Shown one piece after another: positions 17,981 through 27,798 of a stretch of DNA of 64,000 bases. Numbering within the stretch: position 1 is the first letter of the stretch; every line of letters begins with the position of its first letter. The DNA is from Niveispirillum sp. GTDB taxonomy: Bacteria; Pseudomonadota; Alphaproteobacteria; Azospirillales; Azospirillaceae. The DNA lies in contig NZ_JAGOGJ010000011.1 in the NCBI RefSeq assembly GCF_017996735.1, positions 1 through 64,000 on the forward strand. The letters run 5' to 3'. Position numbers and translations under genes: made by a program. The notes below the pieces were generated by a model, which did no database searches, was not told the DNA's origin, and worked only from the letters and a program-made list of their open reading frames with translations.

Positions 17981-19012
17981 CTACTCCCCCCGCCCGCGCA
18001 GCCGGTCGGCCGCCCGGCCGATACGGCCTGTATGATGGCGGATTTCCCAGGTGGCGATGGACAAGCCGGCCACGGCCAGCGGCAGCACATAATAGATGAA
18101 GCGATAGGCCAGCAGCGCCCCCAGGATGGAACTGGCGGCGTCATGGTCGGCCATGCCCAGCAGGATGATGCTTTCAAACACGCCCAGACCGCCCGGCACA
18201 TGGCTGAAGATCGCCACGATCAGAGCGGCACAGAACAGGGCCACGAAAGACGTGAAAGGCACCTGCACATCCACCGGCAGCAGCATCCACAGGATACCCG
18301 CCGTCACCACCAGTTCGGCCGAAGAGATGGTGATCTGCGACACCACACCGCCCCAACTGGGCAACTGGATCGACCAGCGCCAGATCTTCACCGGCTTGTG
18401 CGTGACGGCCGTAACGACGCAGATCGCGAACAGGCCCAGCAGCATGGCGGCACCCATACCCTGTACCGCCAGTTCGGGGATTTTCAGCAGCACCGACACG
18501 GGATGCGGCCCGACGATCATGCCGACCGCCCCGGTGAAGGTGAGGCCCAGGGTGAAGGTGGTGGTGGAGAAGACCACCACCTTGGCCACGTCACCGGCCG
18601 ACAATCCCGCCGCGCCATAGGCGCGCAGGCGCACGCCGGCACCGCTGATCACCGCCCAGCCCACATTGTTGGAAATGGCGTAGCCGCAGGCCGCCGCAAA
18701 GGCCGTGGTGCGATAAGGCACCTTCTTCTTCAGGTAGATCAGCGCCGACAGGTCGTAGAGGGTCAGCAGCCAGAAGGCCAGGGCCGTCAGGCCGATGGCC
18801 TTGATCACCTTGGACAGCGGCAGTGCCTCCAGATAGGCCAGCACTTCACCGAAATTCACCTCCGCCATCACATGTTTGACGGCGACGGCCAGCAGAAAGC
18901 CCAGGAACAGAACGGTGCCGATGCCCAACAACGCCTTCTGCCGCCTGCTCATGCCTTCGGCAAGCGGCGCGGCGGGAGGGGGCGGAGACTCGGGATCTGG
19001 CGTCAGGGACAT
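17981..19012 (-). CDS. Lysylphosphatidylglycerol synthase transmembrane domain / UPF0104 family protein
   Basis: The 343-residue protein has about eight membrane helices. Family hallmarks are YAISNNVGWAVISGAGVRLR and, near the C-terminus, FSHVPGGLGVFESIILLG. This is the flippase half of MprF-type proteins. The soluble aminoacyltransferase half that makes lysyl- or alanyl-PG is absent, so on its own it would be a lipid-translocating or otherwise membrane-acting protein. A cytoplasmic Pro-rich N-terminus precedes the first helix (about 27-45). It is transcribed away from nrdJ across a 411-base spacer. Confidence 0.85.
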   Translation of the reverse strand: MSLTPDPESPPPPAAPLAEGMSRRQKALLGIGTVLFLGFLLAVAVKHVMAEVNFGEVLAYLEALPLSKVIKAIGLTALAFWLLTLYDLSALIYLKKKVPYRTTAFAAACGYAISNNVGWAVISGAGVRLRAYGAAGLSAGDVAKVVVFSTTTFTLGLTFTGAVGMIVGPHPVSVLLKIPELAVQGMGAAMLLGLFAICVVTAVTHKPVKIWRWSIQLPSWGGVVSQITISSAELVVTAGILWMLLPVDVQVPFTSFVALFCAALIVAIFSHVPGGLGVFESIILLGMADHDAASSILGALLAYRFIYYVLPLAVAGLSIATWEIRHHTGRIGRAADRLRGRGE

Positions 19013-19423
19013 TCAGGGCACGACTTGTACGATGATACCGGCCACATTCGGCGGGCGCACCCTGCCACCGTTGGGGCCGGAATGAAACCCCCTGTCCGGT
19101 GTGGATATGCCCAGTGGCGGGGCACCTGACCTTATGCGTATGGGGCAGATGGGGGCGCAAACGACTCACACAAGACCCGTTGACGGGGAACCAAGATTTT
19201 CCGCCGCATTTTCTCCCCATGCACACGGACTCCGGCGACCGGGAGCGTCAACCACAATAAGCGGTATATGCCTCTGTTTTTCACAACAAAATCTCGTTGC
19301 CCCACCCGCCCCTGTGGCCTAGCCTCTGGTCCGTCACCATATATTGCGGTGTGGGGTTACCTGTCCGGTTGGACGGGGACGACCGGGACCGCCGCCTTGT
19401 CTGGGAAAAGGGGCCTTAAGCGC
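19013..19423. promoter_or_regulatory. 411-base divergent spacer upstream of nrdJ
   Basis: This is the only gene-free stretch above 300 bases. I see no convincing tRNA, small ORF or riboswitch fold in it. Its right part holds a NrdR-box-like palindrome overlapping a TATATT hexamer. A TTGACG at 19180-19185 lacks a matching -10. The nrdJ reading frame stays open back to 19268, but that extension shows no homology and crosses the NrdR-like site. Confidence 0.4.
19334..19349. promoter_or_regulatory. NrdR-box-like site upstream of nrdJ
   Basis: TCACCATATATTGCGG matches the 16-base NrdR consensus ACACwATATATwgTGT at about 12 positions, including the ATATATTG core. It lies 75 bases before the nrdJ ATG and contains TATATT, a possible -10. 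NrdR normally binds a pair of such boxes; I find no good second copy one or two helical turns away, which lowers confidence. Confidence 0.4.
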
Positions 19424-22400
19424 ATGCGTATCGAACGCCGTTTCACCGTCGAAGGTCAGGATGCCTATGCCGACATCCCGTTCCGAACGGCGACCAGCGA
19501 GATTCGCAATCCCGATGGCTCCACCGTTTTCCAGGCCAAGGATATCGAGGTTCCGGCGGAGTGGAGCCAAGTGGCCTGTGACATCCTGGCCCAGAAATAT
19601 TTCCGCAGGGCCGGCGTGCCCAAGGCCCTGAAAGCGGTCGAAGAGAACAGCGTCCCCAGCTTCCTGTGGCGCCATGTCGCGGACAAAAAGGCCCTGGCCA
19701 CGCTGCCCGCCGACCAGCGTACAGGCGGCGAGACGTCGGCACGCCAGGTATTCGACCGTCTGGCCGGCACCTGGACCTATTGGGGCTGGAAGGGCGGCTA
19801 TTTCGATTCGGATTCCGATGCGGCCGCCTTCTTTGACGAGATGCGGTTCATGCTGGCCCGTCAGATGGCAGCCCCCAACAGCCCGCAATGGTTCAATACC
19901 GGCCTGCACTGGGCCTATGGCATCGACGGCCCGGCCCAGGGCCACTTCTATGTCGATCCCAGCACGGGTGCGGTTGTCGCCTCCCCCTCCGCCTATGAAC
20001 GGCCGCAGCCGCATGCCTGCTTCATCCAGTCGGTGGCCGATGATCTGGTCAATGAAGGCGGGATCATGGACCTGTGGGTCCGCGAGGCCCGGCTGTTCAA
20101 ATATGGTTCCGGTAGCGGAACGAACTTCTCCCGCCTGCGCGGCGAAGATGAGAAACTGTCGGGCGGCGGCAAATCGTCGGGCCTGATGAGTTTCCTGAAG
20201 ATCGGCGACCGGGCGGCGGGCGCCATCAAGTCCGGCGGCACCACGCGCCGGGCCGCCAAGATGGTGACGGTCGACCTCGATCACCCCGATATCGAGGCCT
20301 ATATCGACTGGAAAGTCGTGGAGGAACAGAAGGTCGCCGCCCTGGTGACCGGGTCCAAGCAGGTATCGCGCCACCTGAACATGGTGATGGCGGCGGCCAA
20401 TGAAGGCATCGGACCCGATGCCGACCGGCTTGATCCGGCCCGGAACCGTGCGCTGAAGCGAGCGATCATCGCGGCCCGCCGCGATCTGGTGCCCGAGAAC
20501 TATATTCAGCGCGCCATCCAGTTGGCCGGCCAGGGCTATGCCGGGATCGATATCCGCACCTTCGATACTGATTGGGACTCCGAAGCTTATCTGACCGTCA
20601 GCGGACAGAATTCCAACAATTCGGTGCGCGTGCCCAACGCCTTTCTGGAGGCGGTGGAGAGTGATGGTCCCTGGAACCTGATCCGGCGCACCGACGGCAA
20701 GGTATCGAAAAGGCTGCGCGCCCGCGACCTGTGGGACAAGATCGGCTATGCCGCCTGGCAGTCGGCCGATCCCGGCGTGCAGTTCGACACCACCATCAAC
20801 GAATGGCACACCTGCCCGGCGTCCGGCCGCATCAACGCGTCGAACCCGTGCAGCGAATATATGTTTCTGGACGACACGGCCTGTAACCTTGCCTCCATCA
20901 ATTTGATGGAATTCCGCCGTCCCGATGGTCGTTTCGATATCGAATCCTTTACCCATGCCTGCCGGCTCTGGACTGTCGTCCTGGAAATCTCCGTCGCCAT
21001 GGCGCAGTTCCCCTCGCGGGAGATTGCGCGCCTGTCCTTTGATTTCCGCACCCTGGGCCTGGGCTTCGCTAATATCGGCGGGCTGCTGATGGCTGCCGGC
21101 CTGCCCTATGACAGTGTCGCGGGCCGGTCGCTGACCGGGGCCATCACGGCGCTGATGACGGGCGTGGCCTATGCCACTTCGGCGGAAATGGCTAGGGAGC
21201 TGGGGCCCTTCCCCGGCTTCGCCGCCAATGCCGAACCGATGCTGCGCGTCATCGCCAACCACCGCCGCGCCGCGCATGGCGCCCGCACAGGCTATGAGGG
21301 CCTGTCGGTGGCGCCGGTGCCGCTGCTGGCCGATGAATGCCCCGATGCCGACCTGATCCTGGCCGCGCGCCAGGCGTGGGACCACGCCCTGGAACAGGGC
21401 CGCGCCCATGGGTTCCGCAATGCCCAGACCACCGTGATCGCGCCCACCGGCACCATAGGGCTGGTCATGGATTGCGATACGACGGGGATCGAGCCGGACT
21501 TCGCCCTGGTGAAGTTCAAGAAGCTGGCCGGCGGCGGCTATTTCAAGATCATCAACCGCGTCGTGCCGGAGGCGCTGTCGCGCCTTGGCTATGACGATGC
21601 GACTATCGCGAAGATCGAACGTTATGCCGTGGGGCATGGCACGCTGACCGGCGCGCCCGGCATCACCCATGACCGGCTGCGCAAGCTGGGCTTCGGTGAC
21701 GGCGAGATCGAGAAGGTGGAGAGCGCGCTGGCGTCCGCCTTTGATATCAAGTTCGTGTTCAACAAATGGACGCTGGGGGCGGAGTTCTGCACCGGCACGC
21801 TGGGCATTCCGGCCGATCTGCTGGACAGCGCCGGTTTCGACCTTCTCTCCCATCTGGGCTTCACCCGGAAAGAGATCGAGGCCGCCAATGTCTACGTCGC
21901 GGGCGCCATGACGCTGGAGGGTGCGCCCGCTCTTCGGGACGAGCATCTGCCCGTGTTCGACTGCGCCAGCCCCTGCGGCAAGATCGGCAAGCGCTACCTG
22001 TCGGCCGAAGCTCATATCCGCATGATGGCGGCGGCCCAGCCTTTCATCTCCGGCGCCATTTCCAAGACCATCAACATGCCCAACAGCGCCTCGGTCACCG
22101 CCTGCACCGACGCCTATATGCTGTCCTGGCAACTGGGCCTGAAGGCCAATGCGCTGTACCGCGACGGATCGAAACTGTCGCAGCCGCTGAACGCCCAGGT
22201 CCTGGAAGAGGATGAGGAGGATCTGTCCGGCGAGGAGCCGACCCTGATGGAGCGCGTGGTGGAGGCCCCGGCCGCCGCCCGAATCCCCCTGGTCGCCGAA
22301 CGGGTGGTGGAGCGCGTCGTCGAACGTATGGTGGAAAAGGTCCTGCGGTCGGGCGAGCGGGAAAAGCTGCCGCAGCGGCGCAAGGGCTATACCCAGAAGG

Positions 22401-23209
22401 CCAATGTCGGCGGGCACAAGGTCTATCTGCGCACCGGCGAGTATCAGGACGGCCGCCTGGGCGAGATTTTTATCGACATGCACAAGGAGGGTGCCGCCTT
22501 CCGGTCGATGATGAACAATTTCGCCATCGCGGTGTCGCTGGGCCTGCAATATGGCGTGCCGCTGGAGGAATATGTCGAGGCCTTCACCTTCACCCGGTTC
22601 GAACCGTCGGGCATGGTGCAGGGCAACGACGCCATCAAGATGGCGACCAGCATCCTGGATTATGTTTTCCGGGAACTGGCCATCTCCTACCTCGGTCGCA
22701 ACGATCTGGCGCATGCCACGCCGGAGGATCTGTTGCCCGACACGATGGGCCGTGGCGATGCCCAGGCCAATCTGGCCGGCATGCCGGAAGCCGCCAACAC
22801 GGCCCCCGAACTGCCGGACAATGCCGCGTACATGACGCAGGAAACGCTGGCTGCCGTGGCCCGCATCGCATCGACCGGTTATGTCCGGTCCAACCTGCGC
22901 GTGGTGCCGGGCGGACAGCAGGGGCGCGTCATCGCGGGGTTCCAGCAGGCAACCACCGCCTATGCCGCCACGGGCACGGACGTGACCAATTACGCCGGCG
23001 GCTCATCGGTGCATTCCGACAGCCTGTCCAGCACGGCCCTGCGCGGGGGCACGGTGGGGCGACATGACGCGCGGTTCGAACGCATGAAGGAGGCCCGCGC
23101 CCGCGGCTATGAGGGTGACCCCTGCCCCGAATGCGGCAACATGACCCTGGTGCGCAACGGCACCTGCCTGAAATGCGACACGTGCGGCGGCACCACGGGC
23201 TGTAGCTGA
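19424..23209 (+). CDS. nrdJ: Vitamin B12-dependent (class II) ribonucleoside-diphosphate reductase
   Basis: The 1261-residue enzyme reduces ribonucleotides using adenosylcobalamin to generate the thiyl radical, so it works with or without oxygen. The N-terminal domain is followed by the ten-stranded barrel: [48 protein letters not shown] (Cys at about 476) and [21 protein letters not shown] charged VVER-type linker lies at about residues 960-975. The C-terminus ends [13 protein letters not shown]...[14 protein letters not shown], cysteine pairs that bind zinc and reload the active site. The start at 19424 gives the standard N-terminus [11 protein letters not shown]. It stands alone, next to an amidase gene. 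Confidence 0.95.
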   Translation: MRIERRFTVEGQDAYADIPFRTATSEIRNPDGSTVFQAKDIEVPAEWSQVACDILAQKYFRRAGVPKALKAVEENSVPSFLWRHVADKKALATLPADQRTGGETSARQVFDRLAGTWTYWGWKGGYFDSDSDAAAFFDEMRFMLARQMAAPNSPQWFNTGLHWAYGIDGPAQGHFYVDPSTGAVVASPSAYERPQPHACFIQSVADDLVNEGGIMDLWVREARLFKYGSGSGTNFSRLRGEDEKLSGGGKSSGLMSFLKIGDRAAGAIKSGGTTRRAAKMVTVDLDHPDIEAYIDWKVVEEQKVAALVTGSKQVSRHLNMVMAAANEGIGPDADRLDPARNRALKRAIIAARRDLVPENYIQRAIQLAGQGYAGIDIRTFDTDWDSEAYLTVSGQNSNNSVRVPNAFLEAVESDGPWNLIRRTDGKVSKRLRARDLWDKIGYAAWQSADPGVQFDTTINEWHTCPASGRINASNPCSEYMFLDDTACNLASINLMEFRRPDGRFDIESFTHACRLWTVVLEISVAMAQFPSREIARLSFDFRTLGLGFANIGGLLMAAGLPYDSVAGRSLTGAITALMTGVAYATSAEMARELGPFPGFAANAEPMLRVIANHRRAAHGARTGYEGLSVAPVPLLADECPDADLILAARQAWDHALEQGRAHGFRNAQTTVIAPTGTIGLVMDCDTTGIEPDFALVKFKKLAGGGYFKIINRVVPEALSRLGYDDATIAKIERYAVGHGTLTGAPGITHDRLRKLGFGDGEIEKVESALASAFDIKFVFNKWTLGAEFCTGTLGIPADLLDSAGFDLLSHLGFTRKEIEAANVYVAGAMTLEGAPALRDEHLPVFDCASPCGKIGKRYLSAEAHIRMMAAAQPFISGAISKTINMPNSASVTACTDAYMLSWQLGLKANALYRDGSKLSQPLNAQVLEEDEEDLSGEEPTLMERVVEAPAAARIPLVAERVVERVVERMVEKVLRSGEREKLPQRRKGYTQKANVGGHKVYLRTGEYQDGRLGEIFIDMHKEGAAFRSMMNNFAIAVSLGLQYGVPLEEYVEAFTFTRFEPSGMVQGNDAIKMATSILDYVFRELAISYLGRNDLAHATPEDLLPDTMGRGDAQANLAGMPEAANTAPELPDNAAYMTQETLAAVARIASTGYVRSNLRVVPGGQQGRVIAGFQQATTAYAATGTDVTNYAGGSSVHSDSLSSTALRGGTVGRHDARFERMKEARARGYEGDPCPECGNMTLVRNGTCLKCDTCGGTTGCS

Positions 23210-23252
23210 GCCCACCGCCCACTGTAGCCTTGCAGGCACACAATGCCGCATC

Positions 23253-23284
23253 TGCGCAACAGACACGCATGTTTCTGTTGCGCA
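23253..23284. repeat. Perfect 11-bp hairpin between nrdJ and the amidase gene
   Basis: TGCGCAACAGA (23253-23263) is exactly complementary to TCTGTTGCGCA (23274-23284) with a 10-base loop. The right arm is also part of the self-palindrome GTTGCGCAAC (23277-23286). No T-run follows, so a regulatory palindrome or weak terminator after nrdJ is as likely as a true terminator. Confidence 0.4.
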
Positions 23285-23359
23285 ACGGTGCGCCGGGGTC
23301 CAAACATGGTCCGTTGACGAAGGGCCAGAACGTTCCGGGCCCGATTGGTGGTCGCGTCG

Positions 23360-24187
23360 ATGAATCGCAGGGATTTACTCCGTTTTGCTCTGGGTGTCCC
23401 GGTCGCTGTGCCGATGGCATCGGTCACGCTGCTGCACGTCCCCCCGTCGCATGCCCAGGCGCAGGAGGGGGGCAAGCCAAAGCCGCCCGCGCGCAAGCCA
23501 CGCCCATCCCGGCTGGTCATGCTGGACCCTGGCCATGGCGGTCACGATCCGGGCTGTATCGGCGCCCGCGGCACCTATGAAAAGAATGTCGTGCTGGACA
23601 TCGCCAAGGAGGTCGCCCGCCAGGTGGGCAAGACCAAGGGCTGGCAGGTGGAGTTGACGCGCGACGATGACAAATTCATCGATCTGAAGGAACGCGTGCG
23701 CATCGCCCAGGGGGCGAAGGCCGACCTGTTCATCTCCATCCATGCCGACAGCGCGCCCAACAAGGCGGCCCGTGGCATGTCCGCCTATACCCTGTCGGAG
23801 AAGGCCAGCGACGATTTCGCCGCCGCCATCGCCCAGCAGGAGAATATAGCCGGCGGTCTGGGCCTGGATGTGTCGGGCCTGGATGAGCGGGTGGCCGGCA
23901 TCCTGATGGATCTGGCCGCGCGCCATACGGTGACGGCGGCGCTTCATGCCAAACAATCGATCATCCAGGGGGCGGGCAAGGATGTCCGCCTGCTGGAAAA
24001 CCCCATGCGGTCGGCGAATTTTGCGGTGTTGAAGGCACCGGACATCCCATCGCTGCTGATCGAAACCGGTTTTCTTTCCAATCCCCAGGACGAAACGCTG
24101 CTGCGCGATGCCAAGGCCCGCCGCAACATCGCCGGCATCCTGGCCCGTGAACTCACCGCGGTTTTGACAGCCGCCCCCTTCGCCTGA
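23360..24187 (+). CDS. N-acetylmuramoyl-L-alanine amidase (amidase_3 family)
   Basis: The 275-residue enzyme cleaves the amide between MurNAc and the stem peptide during cell separation. The N-terminus MNRRDLLRFALGV is a twin-arginine signal, as in E. coli AmiA and AmiC. A short basic Pro-rich linker follows, then the zinc-dependent amidase domain: MLDPGHGGHDPGCIG (first zinc His), a catalytic-region Glu in YEKNVV, SIHADSAPN and LLIETGFLSN. No AMIN domain is present. ATG 23360 is preferred over the TTG at 23345 because the Tat signal starts there. Confidence 0.9.
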   Translation: MNRRDLLRFALGVPVAVPMASVTLLHVPPSHAQAQEGGKPKPPARKPRPSRLVMLDPGHGGHDPGCIGARGTYEKNVVLDIAKEVARQVGKTKGWQVELTRDDDKFIDLKERVRIAQGAKADLFISIHADSAPNKAARGMSAYTLSEKASDDFAAAIAQQENIAGGLGLDVSGLDERVAGILMDLAARHTVTAALHAKQSIIQGAGKDVRLLENPMRSANFAVLKAPDIPSLLIETGFLSNPQDETLLRDAKARRNIAGILARELTAVLTAAPFA

Positions 24188-24307
24188 GGCCCCCCTGACC
24201 CACCCCGCCGGGGCGGAAACCGCATCCCCCGGCCCGGTTCTCACCACATTTCACCGTTAAAGTCCGGCCGTGCCACGGGAAAATCACGGCCGCAGGAGGC
24301 ATGAACG

Positions 24308-24874
24308 ATGGGGAACATGCGCCTTTGGGCGCCCAGGGGTCTGGGGATGGCGATGCTGTTGGCGACGGGGCTGGCCCTGACCGCCCCGGCCATTGCACAG
24401 ACCGATGCGGGGAATAATCCGGCCACTGTCGCGTTGGATGATAGTGGGCTGCGCCGTGAAGTCGAAAAACGCTGGAAGGAAGCCGGCGGCTTGGACAGTC
24501 GGTTGCGGGTGGAGGTGCGCGACGCCCGCGCGCTGTTGACCGGCCGCGCGGCCAATGCGGACGAGCGGGTGACCGCCGTGCGCCTGGCCTGGCAGGTCGA
24601 CGGGTTGAAGGAAGTGATCAACGAGATCGGGATCGGCGACGAAAGCGGCCTGTCCGACAAGGCCGCCGATATGTGGATCACGGCACAATTGCGCAAGGAT
24701 CTGATGACCGACCCGGAGATCACGTCCAGCAATTACACGATCGAGACCGTCAATCAGGTGATCTATCTGATGGGCCGGGCCCGGTCGCCGCAGGAACTGG
24801 AACGGGTACGAAACCATGCGCGGGAAATCGCGCGGGTACGCCGGGTGGTGAGCCATGTCCAAGTACCGAATTGA
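24308..24874 (+). CDS. BON domain-containing exported protein
   Basis: The 188-residue protein has a signal peptide (about 1-30, ending APAIA) and two BON domains, about 45-115 and 118-185. The first includes LRVEVRDARALLTGRA and VDGLKEVINEI; the second includes YTIETVNQVIYLMGRARSP and VRRVVSHVQV. BON domains bind lipid membranes, as in OsmY and DolP. AGGAGG lies eight bases before this ATG, deciding against the closer ATG at 24301. The next gene begins inside its last codons (20-base overlap), so the two are co-translated. Confidence 0.85.
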   Translation: MGNMRLWAPRGLGMAMLLATGLALTAPAIAQTDAGNNPATVALDDSGLRREVEKRWKEAGGLDSRLRVEVRDARALLTGRAANADERVTAVRLAWQVDGLKEVINEIGIGDESGLSDKAADMWITAQLRKDLMTDPEITSSNYTIETVNQVIYLMGRARSPQELERVRNHAREIARVRRVVSHVQVPN

Positions 24875-26213
24875 CGCCGCCCGCCTCTGGGGTCAGGCGC
24901 TGTTCGCCCCCGCCCTGCTGGCCTTTGTCCTGCTGATGGCACCGTCCGCCGCCTGGGCCCAGGCCGGCGACCAGAATGCGCAGGCCAACCGCCAGTTCGT
25001 GCAAGCCATGCAGGCCATCCGTCAGGCCGACCAATCGTATGACGAAACGGAGCAGACAAAGCTGCTGCAGCAGGCCGATGCGCTGCTGGCCGATATCATT
25101 GTCCGGCTGCCGGAAAGCACGCTGGCCGTGCAACTGATGACCAACCAGTTCATCGGCGATTTCGACTATGTCGAGTTCAAGAACCGGCTGCGCGGGCTGG
25201 TCTGTGCCGACCCGAAGTCGAATGCCTGCCTGCTGCACCGGATCGAGGCGCTGGTGACGCCCATTGAATATCCCATCGCCGCCCCGCGCTGGGACTGGCT
25301 GTCGCTGGCCGTCGCGCATTACCAGATCGGGGACAAGGTGCGGGTACGGCCCATCGTCGCCCCTTTCGTACAGGCCCTGCGGACGGGGGGGGCGAAGGGC
25401 GACGTGAGCCCCGACCTGTTCGTCAGCCGTACCCTGGCCCTGACGGGCGAGGTCGACCGGGCCCTGGTCATCACGCGTGAGTTCCATGATTGCGCCACCC
25501 GCGTCTACAACCTGTCCGACATTGTCGAGGCACTGGTCTGGCGCGGCGACATGACCAAGGCGACGGAGATCACCGAGGAACTGACGGAGTTCGCCCGTAC
25601 CCAGGGCTGCGCCTGGGAACTGGGTCTGGTGGCACAATCGCTGCTGAATGTCGGGCTGGAGGCGCGGGCGCGCACCCTGTTCCTGAACACCGTGGAGGAG
25701 CAGTTCAGCCGGTTCAAGGACCGTCGCGGCAATTGCTGTCCGCCGGAACTGGCGGTCGCGGCCGGCGATCTGGGCGATACCAATCTGGCGCTGGGCCTGT
25801 TGCGGACCGTGCAGGAGGAAAGCCCCTGGACCATCCCACAGGTTCTGGGGCGGCTGGAAGCGCGCGGCGAAAAGGTGCTGACCCTGACCTATGCCGACCA
25901 GTTGCAGGACAATGACCTGAAGGCCGAAACCTATGTCGAGCTGATCGACGGCGCGTTGAAGGCCAAGGACCGGGGTCAGGCCGACACGCTGTCGGCGCGG
26001 CTGGACAAGACGGTGACGGACAGCCGCACACCCATCACGCTGGTCCAGCGGGCACGCGCCGACAAGCTGCTTTTCAGTGACAATCGCTGGCGCGGCACGT
26101 TCCAGGCCGCCATATCAGAGGCCGAGCGCGGGTCCGGCCAGCGCCGCGATATCGCGGTACCCCTGCTGGCCGCGCTGGTGGAGATCGAAACCGGCAAACC
26201 GATGCTGGAATGA
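24855..26213 (+). CDS. Exported helical-repeat protein of unknown function
   Basis: The 452-residue product has a signal peptide (about 1-35, ending SAAWA). The mature protein is almost entirely helical and TPR/Sel1-like in texture: QANRQFVQAMQAIRQADQ near the start, and repeated helical pairs such as DVSPDLFVSRTLALTGEVDRA and GDLGDTNLALGLLRTVQEE. It contains several cysteines (about residues 116, 122, 211, 255 and two adjacent at about 296), possibly paired in the periplasm. I do not recognise a named family. It overlaps the BON gene by 20 bases, suggesting a joint envelope role (inference). Confidence 0.7.
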   Translation: MSKYRIDAARLWGQALFAPALLAFVLLMAPSAAWAQAGDQNAQANRQFVQAMQAIRQADQSYDETEQTKLLQQADALLADIIVRLPESTLAVQLMTNQFIGDFDYVEFKNRLRGLVCADPKSNACLLHRIEALVTPIEYPIAAPRWDWLSLAVAHYQIGDKVRVRPIVAPFVQALRTGGAKGDVSPDLFVSRTLALTGEVDRALVITREFHDCATRVYNLSDIVEALVWRGDMTKATEITEELTEFARTQGCAWELGLVAQSLLNVGLEARARTLFLNTVEEQFSRFKDRRGNCCPPELAVAAGDLGDTNLALGLLRTVQEESPWTIPQVLGRLEARGEKVLTLTYADQLQDNDLKAETYVELIDGALKAKDRGQADTLSARLDKTVTDSRTPITLVQRARADKLLFSDNRWRGTFQAAISEAERGSGQRRDIAVPLLAALVEIETGKPMLE

Positions 26214-26259
26214 AGGGGCGGGGGCCATCGCCGTGATGTCGTTGCGGCGGGTGCCCCCC

Positions 26260-26772
26260 CTACTCCGCAATCCGGAATCCCGGATCCTCCACCCGGTGCA
26301 GCCGCGCCATGGCCACCTGTGCCACACGCAGGGTCAGCGCCTTGCGGCGGGCACCGGCCAGTTTTGCAAGCGGCGACGAACGGATGATTTCCGCCCCGAA
26401 GGCATCGGCGATGATCAGGCCACAGTCAGCGGGGATCAGTTCAACCGGGAAGTCAGTATCGACGGCGAAGAAGAAACGGTCGCAAAAATCGAGATATTCC
26501 GGCCATTTCTGATCGGTCTTGTAATCGATCGGACTGCTTTTCACCTCGACGATGGTGACTTCCCCGTCATCGGCCAGGGCCAGTATGTCGGCCCGCCGTC
26601 CATTGGCCAGGGGAAATTCCACCAGTCCGCGCAAACCGCGTTCCGCCAGCATCCGGCGCACGCCGCGCGTGATGGCGGCGGCGGCATCGGATTGCGGACG
26701 CGGCAGCATCACCGTCACCACGGACGGCGGATCGGCCACGGGCAAGATATCGGGTGCAGCGGACATGGTCAT
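26260..26772 (-). CDS. mmcB: MmcB family DNA repair protein
   Basis: The 170-residue protein matches the MmcB family, linked in Caulobacter to the response to mitomycin C and found across alphaproteobacteria. It has a PD-(D/E)xK-nuclease-like core: GLVEFPLANGRRADILAL with a conserved Asp, then EVTIVEVKSS with Glu and Lys, followed by KWPEYLDFCDRFFFAVD. The C-terminus is basic. It converges with the exported helical protein gene (46 bases between stops). A second ATG two codons in is equally possible. Confidence 0.88.
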   Translation of the reverse strand: MTMSAAPDILPVADPPSVVTVMLPRPQSDAAAAITRGVRRMLAERGLRGLVEFPLANGRRADILALADDGEVTIVEVKSSPIDYKTDQKWPEYLDFCDRFFFAVDTDFPVELIPADCGLIIADAFGAEIIRSSPLAKLAGARRKALTLRVAQVAMARLHRVEDPGFRIAE

Positions 26773-26833
26773 GAGTACGGATCATGAACATGTCCGCCGA
26801 TCAAGGCAAGCCCGATATAACGTCCGGATCAGG

Positions 26834-27163
26834 TCAGCAGCGGACCGACAGGACCGAGACGCCACCCGTGCTGGAGGCCCGGACCACCGGCGTCAGCCCC
26901 GCCATCAGCAGGCGGTTGCGGACCCCTTCCACCGTATCGGTGGGGCGGGTCAGGGTGATGCGGGTGTCACGGTGTCCAAGCGCCCGGCTGCGCGCCACGG
27001 CCGACAGGATCTGCTCTGCCAGCACCTCGACCCCGTCGAACACGGGATCATTGGCGGGGGGCGGCGTGTGCGCCGCGGTCGTTCCGAAAGCGGGTGTGGA
27101 CAGAGCGGCAGCCACGATGCCATTGGCCGGATTGAGGGCTCCGGTCGCCACTGCGGGAAACAT
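26834..27163 (-). CDS. Small protein of unknown function
   Basis: The 109-residue predicted protein has a low-complexity Ala/Pro/Thr-rich N-terminal half. The C-terminal half is better ordered: VEVLAEQILSAVARSRALGH, RITLTRPTDTVEGVRN and LLMAGLTPVV. The reading frame shows the strong G/C third-position bias of its neighbours, and AGGGA lies about seven bases before the ATG, so it is probably real. The overlapping plus-strand frame (26784-27242) lacks such support. No family recognised. It precedes mmcB on the same strand with 61 bases between them. Confidence 0.55.
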   Translation of the reverse strand: MFPAVATGALNPANGIVAAALSTPAFGTTAAHTPPPANDPVFDGVEVLAEQILSAVARSRALGHRDTRITLTRPTDTVEGVRNRLLMAGLTPVVRASSTGGVSVLSVRC

Positions 27164-27363
27164 GCAAGGTCCCTGGGTTCGAGCAGCTCACGACTTCGCC
27201 GTCAGCAGGCCCTTTATTACAGCAGGGTTTGTTAAAAAATAGGCAAGAGATGGTGCGTAGAATGCGCAACGAGCCTGCAAAATATGCATGCATGACGACC
27301 TCGACACGCATCCTCGCCCTAAGGCCGGAACTCCGCTATCCTGCGCCGGTACCGTCCGGCGGA

Positions 27364-27798
27364 ATGATTGGAGTCTGGCCCCTGTTCACCTTTCTGCGCG
27401 ACCCTCCACCCCATATACGACGGCTTTTCGGCGCCGTGATGCTGGGGCTGGCCATGCTGGTTCTACCCTGGATGGGGGCGGAGCCGAGCCTTGCCCCGCC
27501 CGGTGATGGCTATACCGACAAGATTCTCCATGTCCTCTGCTTCATGGGTCTGGGAATCCTTGGCTTCTGGGCCTATCGCAGCCGGCGGGGGCGGGTTCTG
27601 GTGGTGGTGTTGCTGCTGATCCTGGGGATCGGGATCGAACTGGTCCAGGGCATGGTCCCGGAACGCCAGGCCAGCGTGGAGGATGTGGTGGCCGATGTCG
27701 CGGGTCTGGTCGTTGCGATCATCCTTTTGCGACAATGGCCCCTGGCACGGGATATGCTATTTGATCGTATATGGAAGGCGGGCCGACAGGGGGATTGA
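27364..27798 (+). CDS. VanZ family membrane protein
   Basis: The product is 144 residues from the chosen ATG. After a short cytoplasmic start it has three to four membrane segments. The VanZ pattern is visible as DKILHVLCFMGLGILGFWA, then GIGIELVQGMVPERQASVED and VVADVAGLVVAIIL. VanZ-like proteins are small membrane proteins of mostly unknown function; the founding member gives low-level teicoplanin resistance. The frame is open to 27229, with another ATG at 27292, so up to 45 extra residues are possible. The next gene starts 28 bases before its stop. Confidence 0.7.
   Translation: MIGVWPLFTFLRDPPPHIRRLFGAVMLGLAMLVLPWMGAEPSLAPPGDGYTDKILHVLCFMGLGILGFWAYRSRRGRVLVVVLLLILGIGIELVQGMVPERQASVEDVVADVAGLVVAIILLRQWPLARDMLFDRIWKAGRQGD

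Noticed and set aside
22300..22350. The [12 protein letters not shown] repeat in NrdJ as a possible insertion
   Set aside because: Charged Val-Glu-Arg linkers at this place are usual in alphaproteobacterial NrdJ; the repeat is not a sign of an inserted element.
19334..22714. A 1126-codon open frame antisense to nrdJ
   Set aside because: It mirrors the G/C third-position bias of nrdJ, has an abnormal His/Gln/Arg-rich composition, and shows no domain. It is a shadow.
27170..27200. A GGTTCGAG sequence resembling a tRNA T-loop
   Set aside because: No acceptor stem, anticodon arm or D-arm can be folded around it on either strand.
26784..27242. A 152-codon plus-strand frame overlapping the small minus-strand gene
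   Set aside because: It has poor codon bias and a Ser/Thr/Arg-rich composition with no motifs. The minus-strand frame has the better ribosome-binding site and bias.
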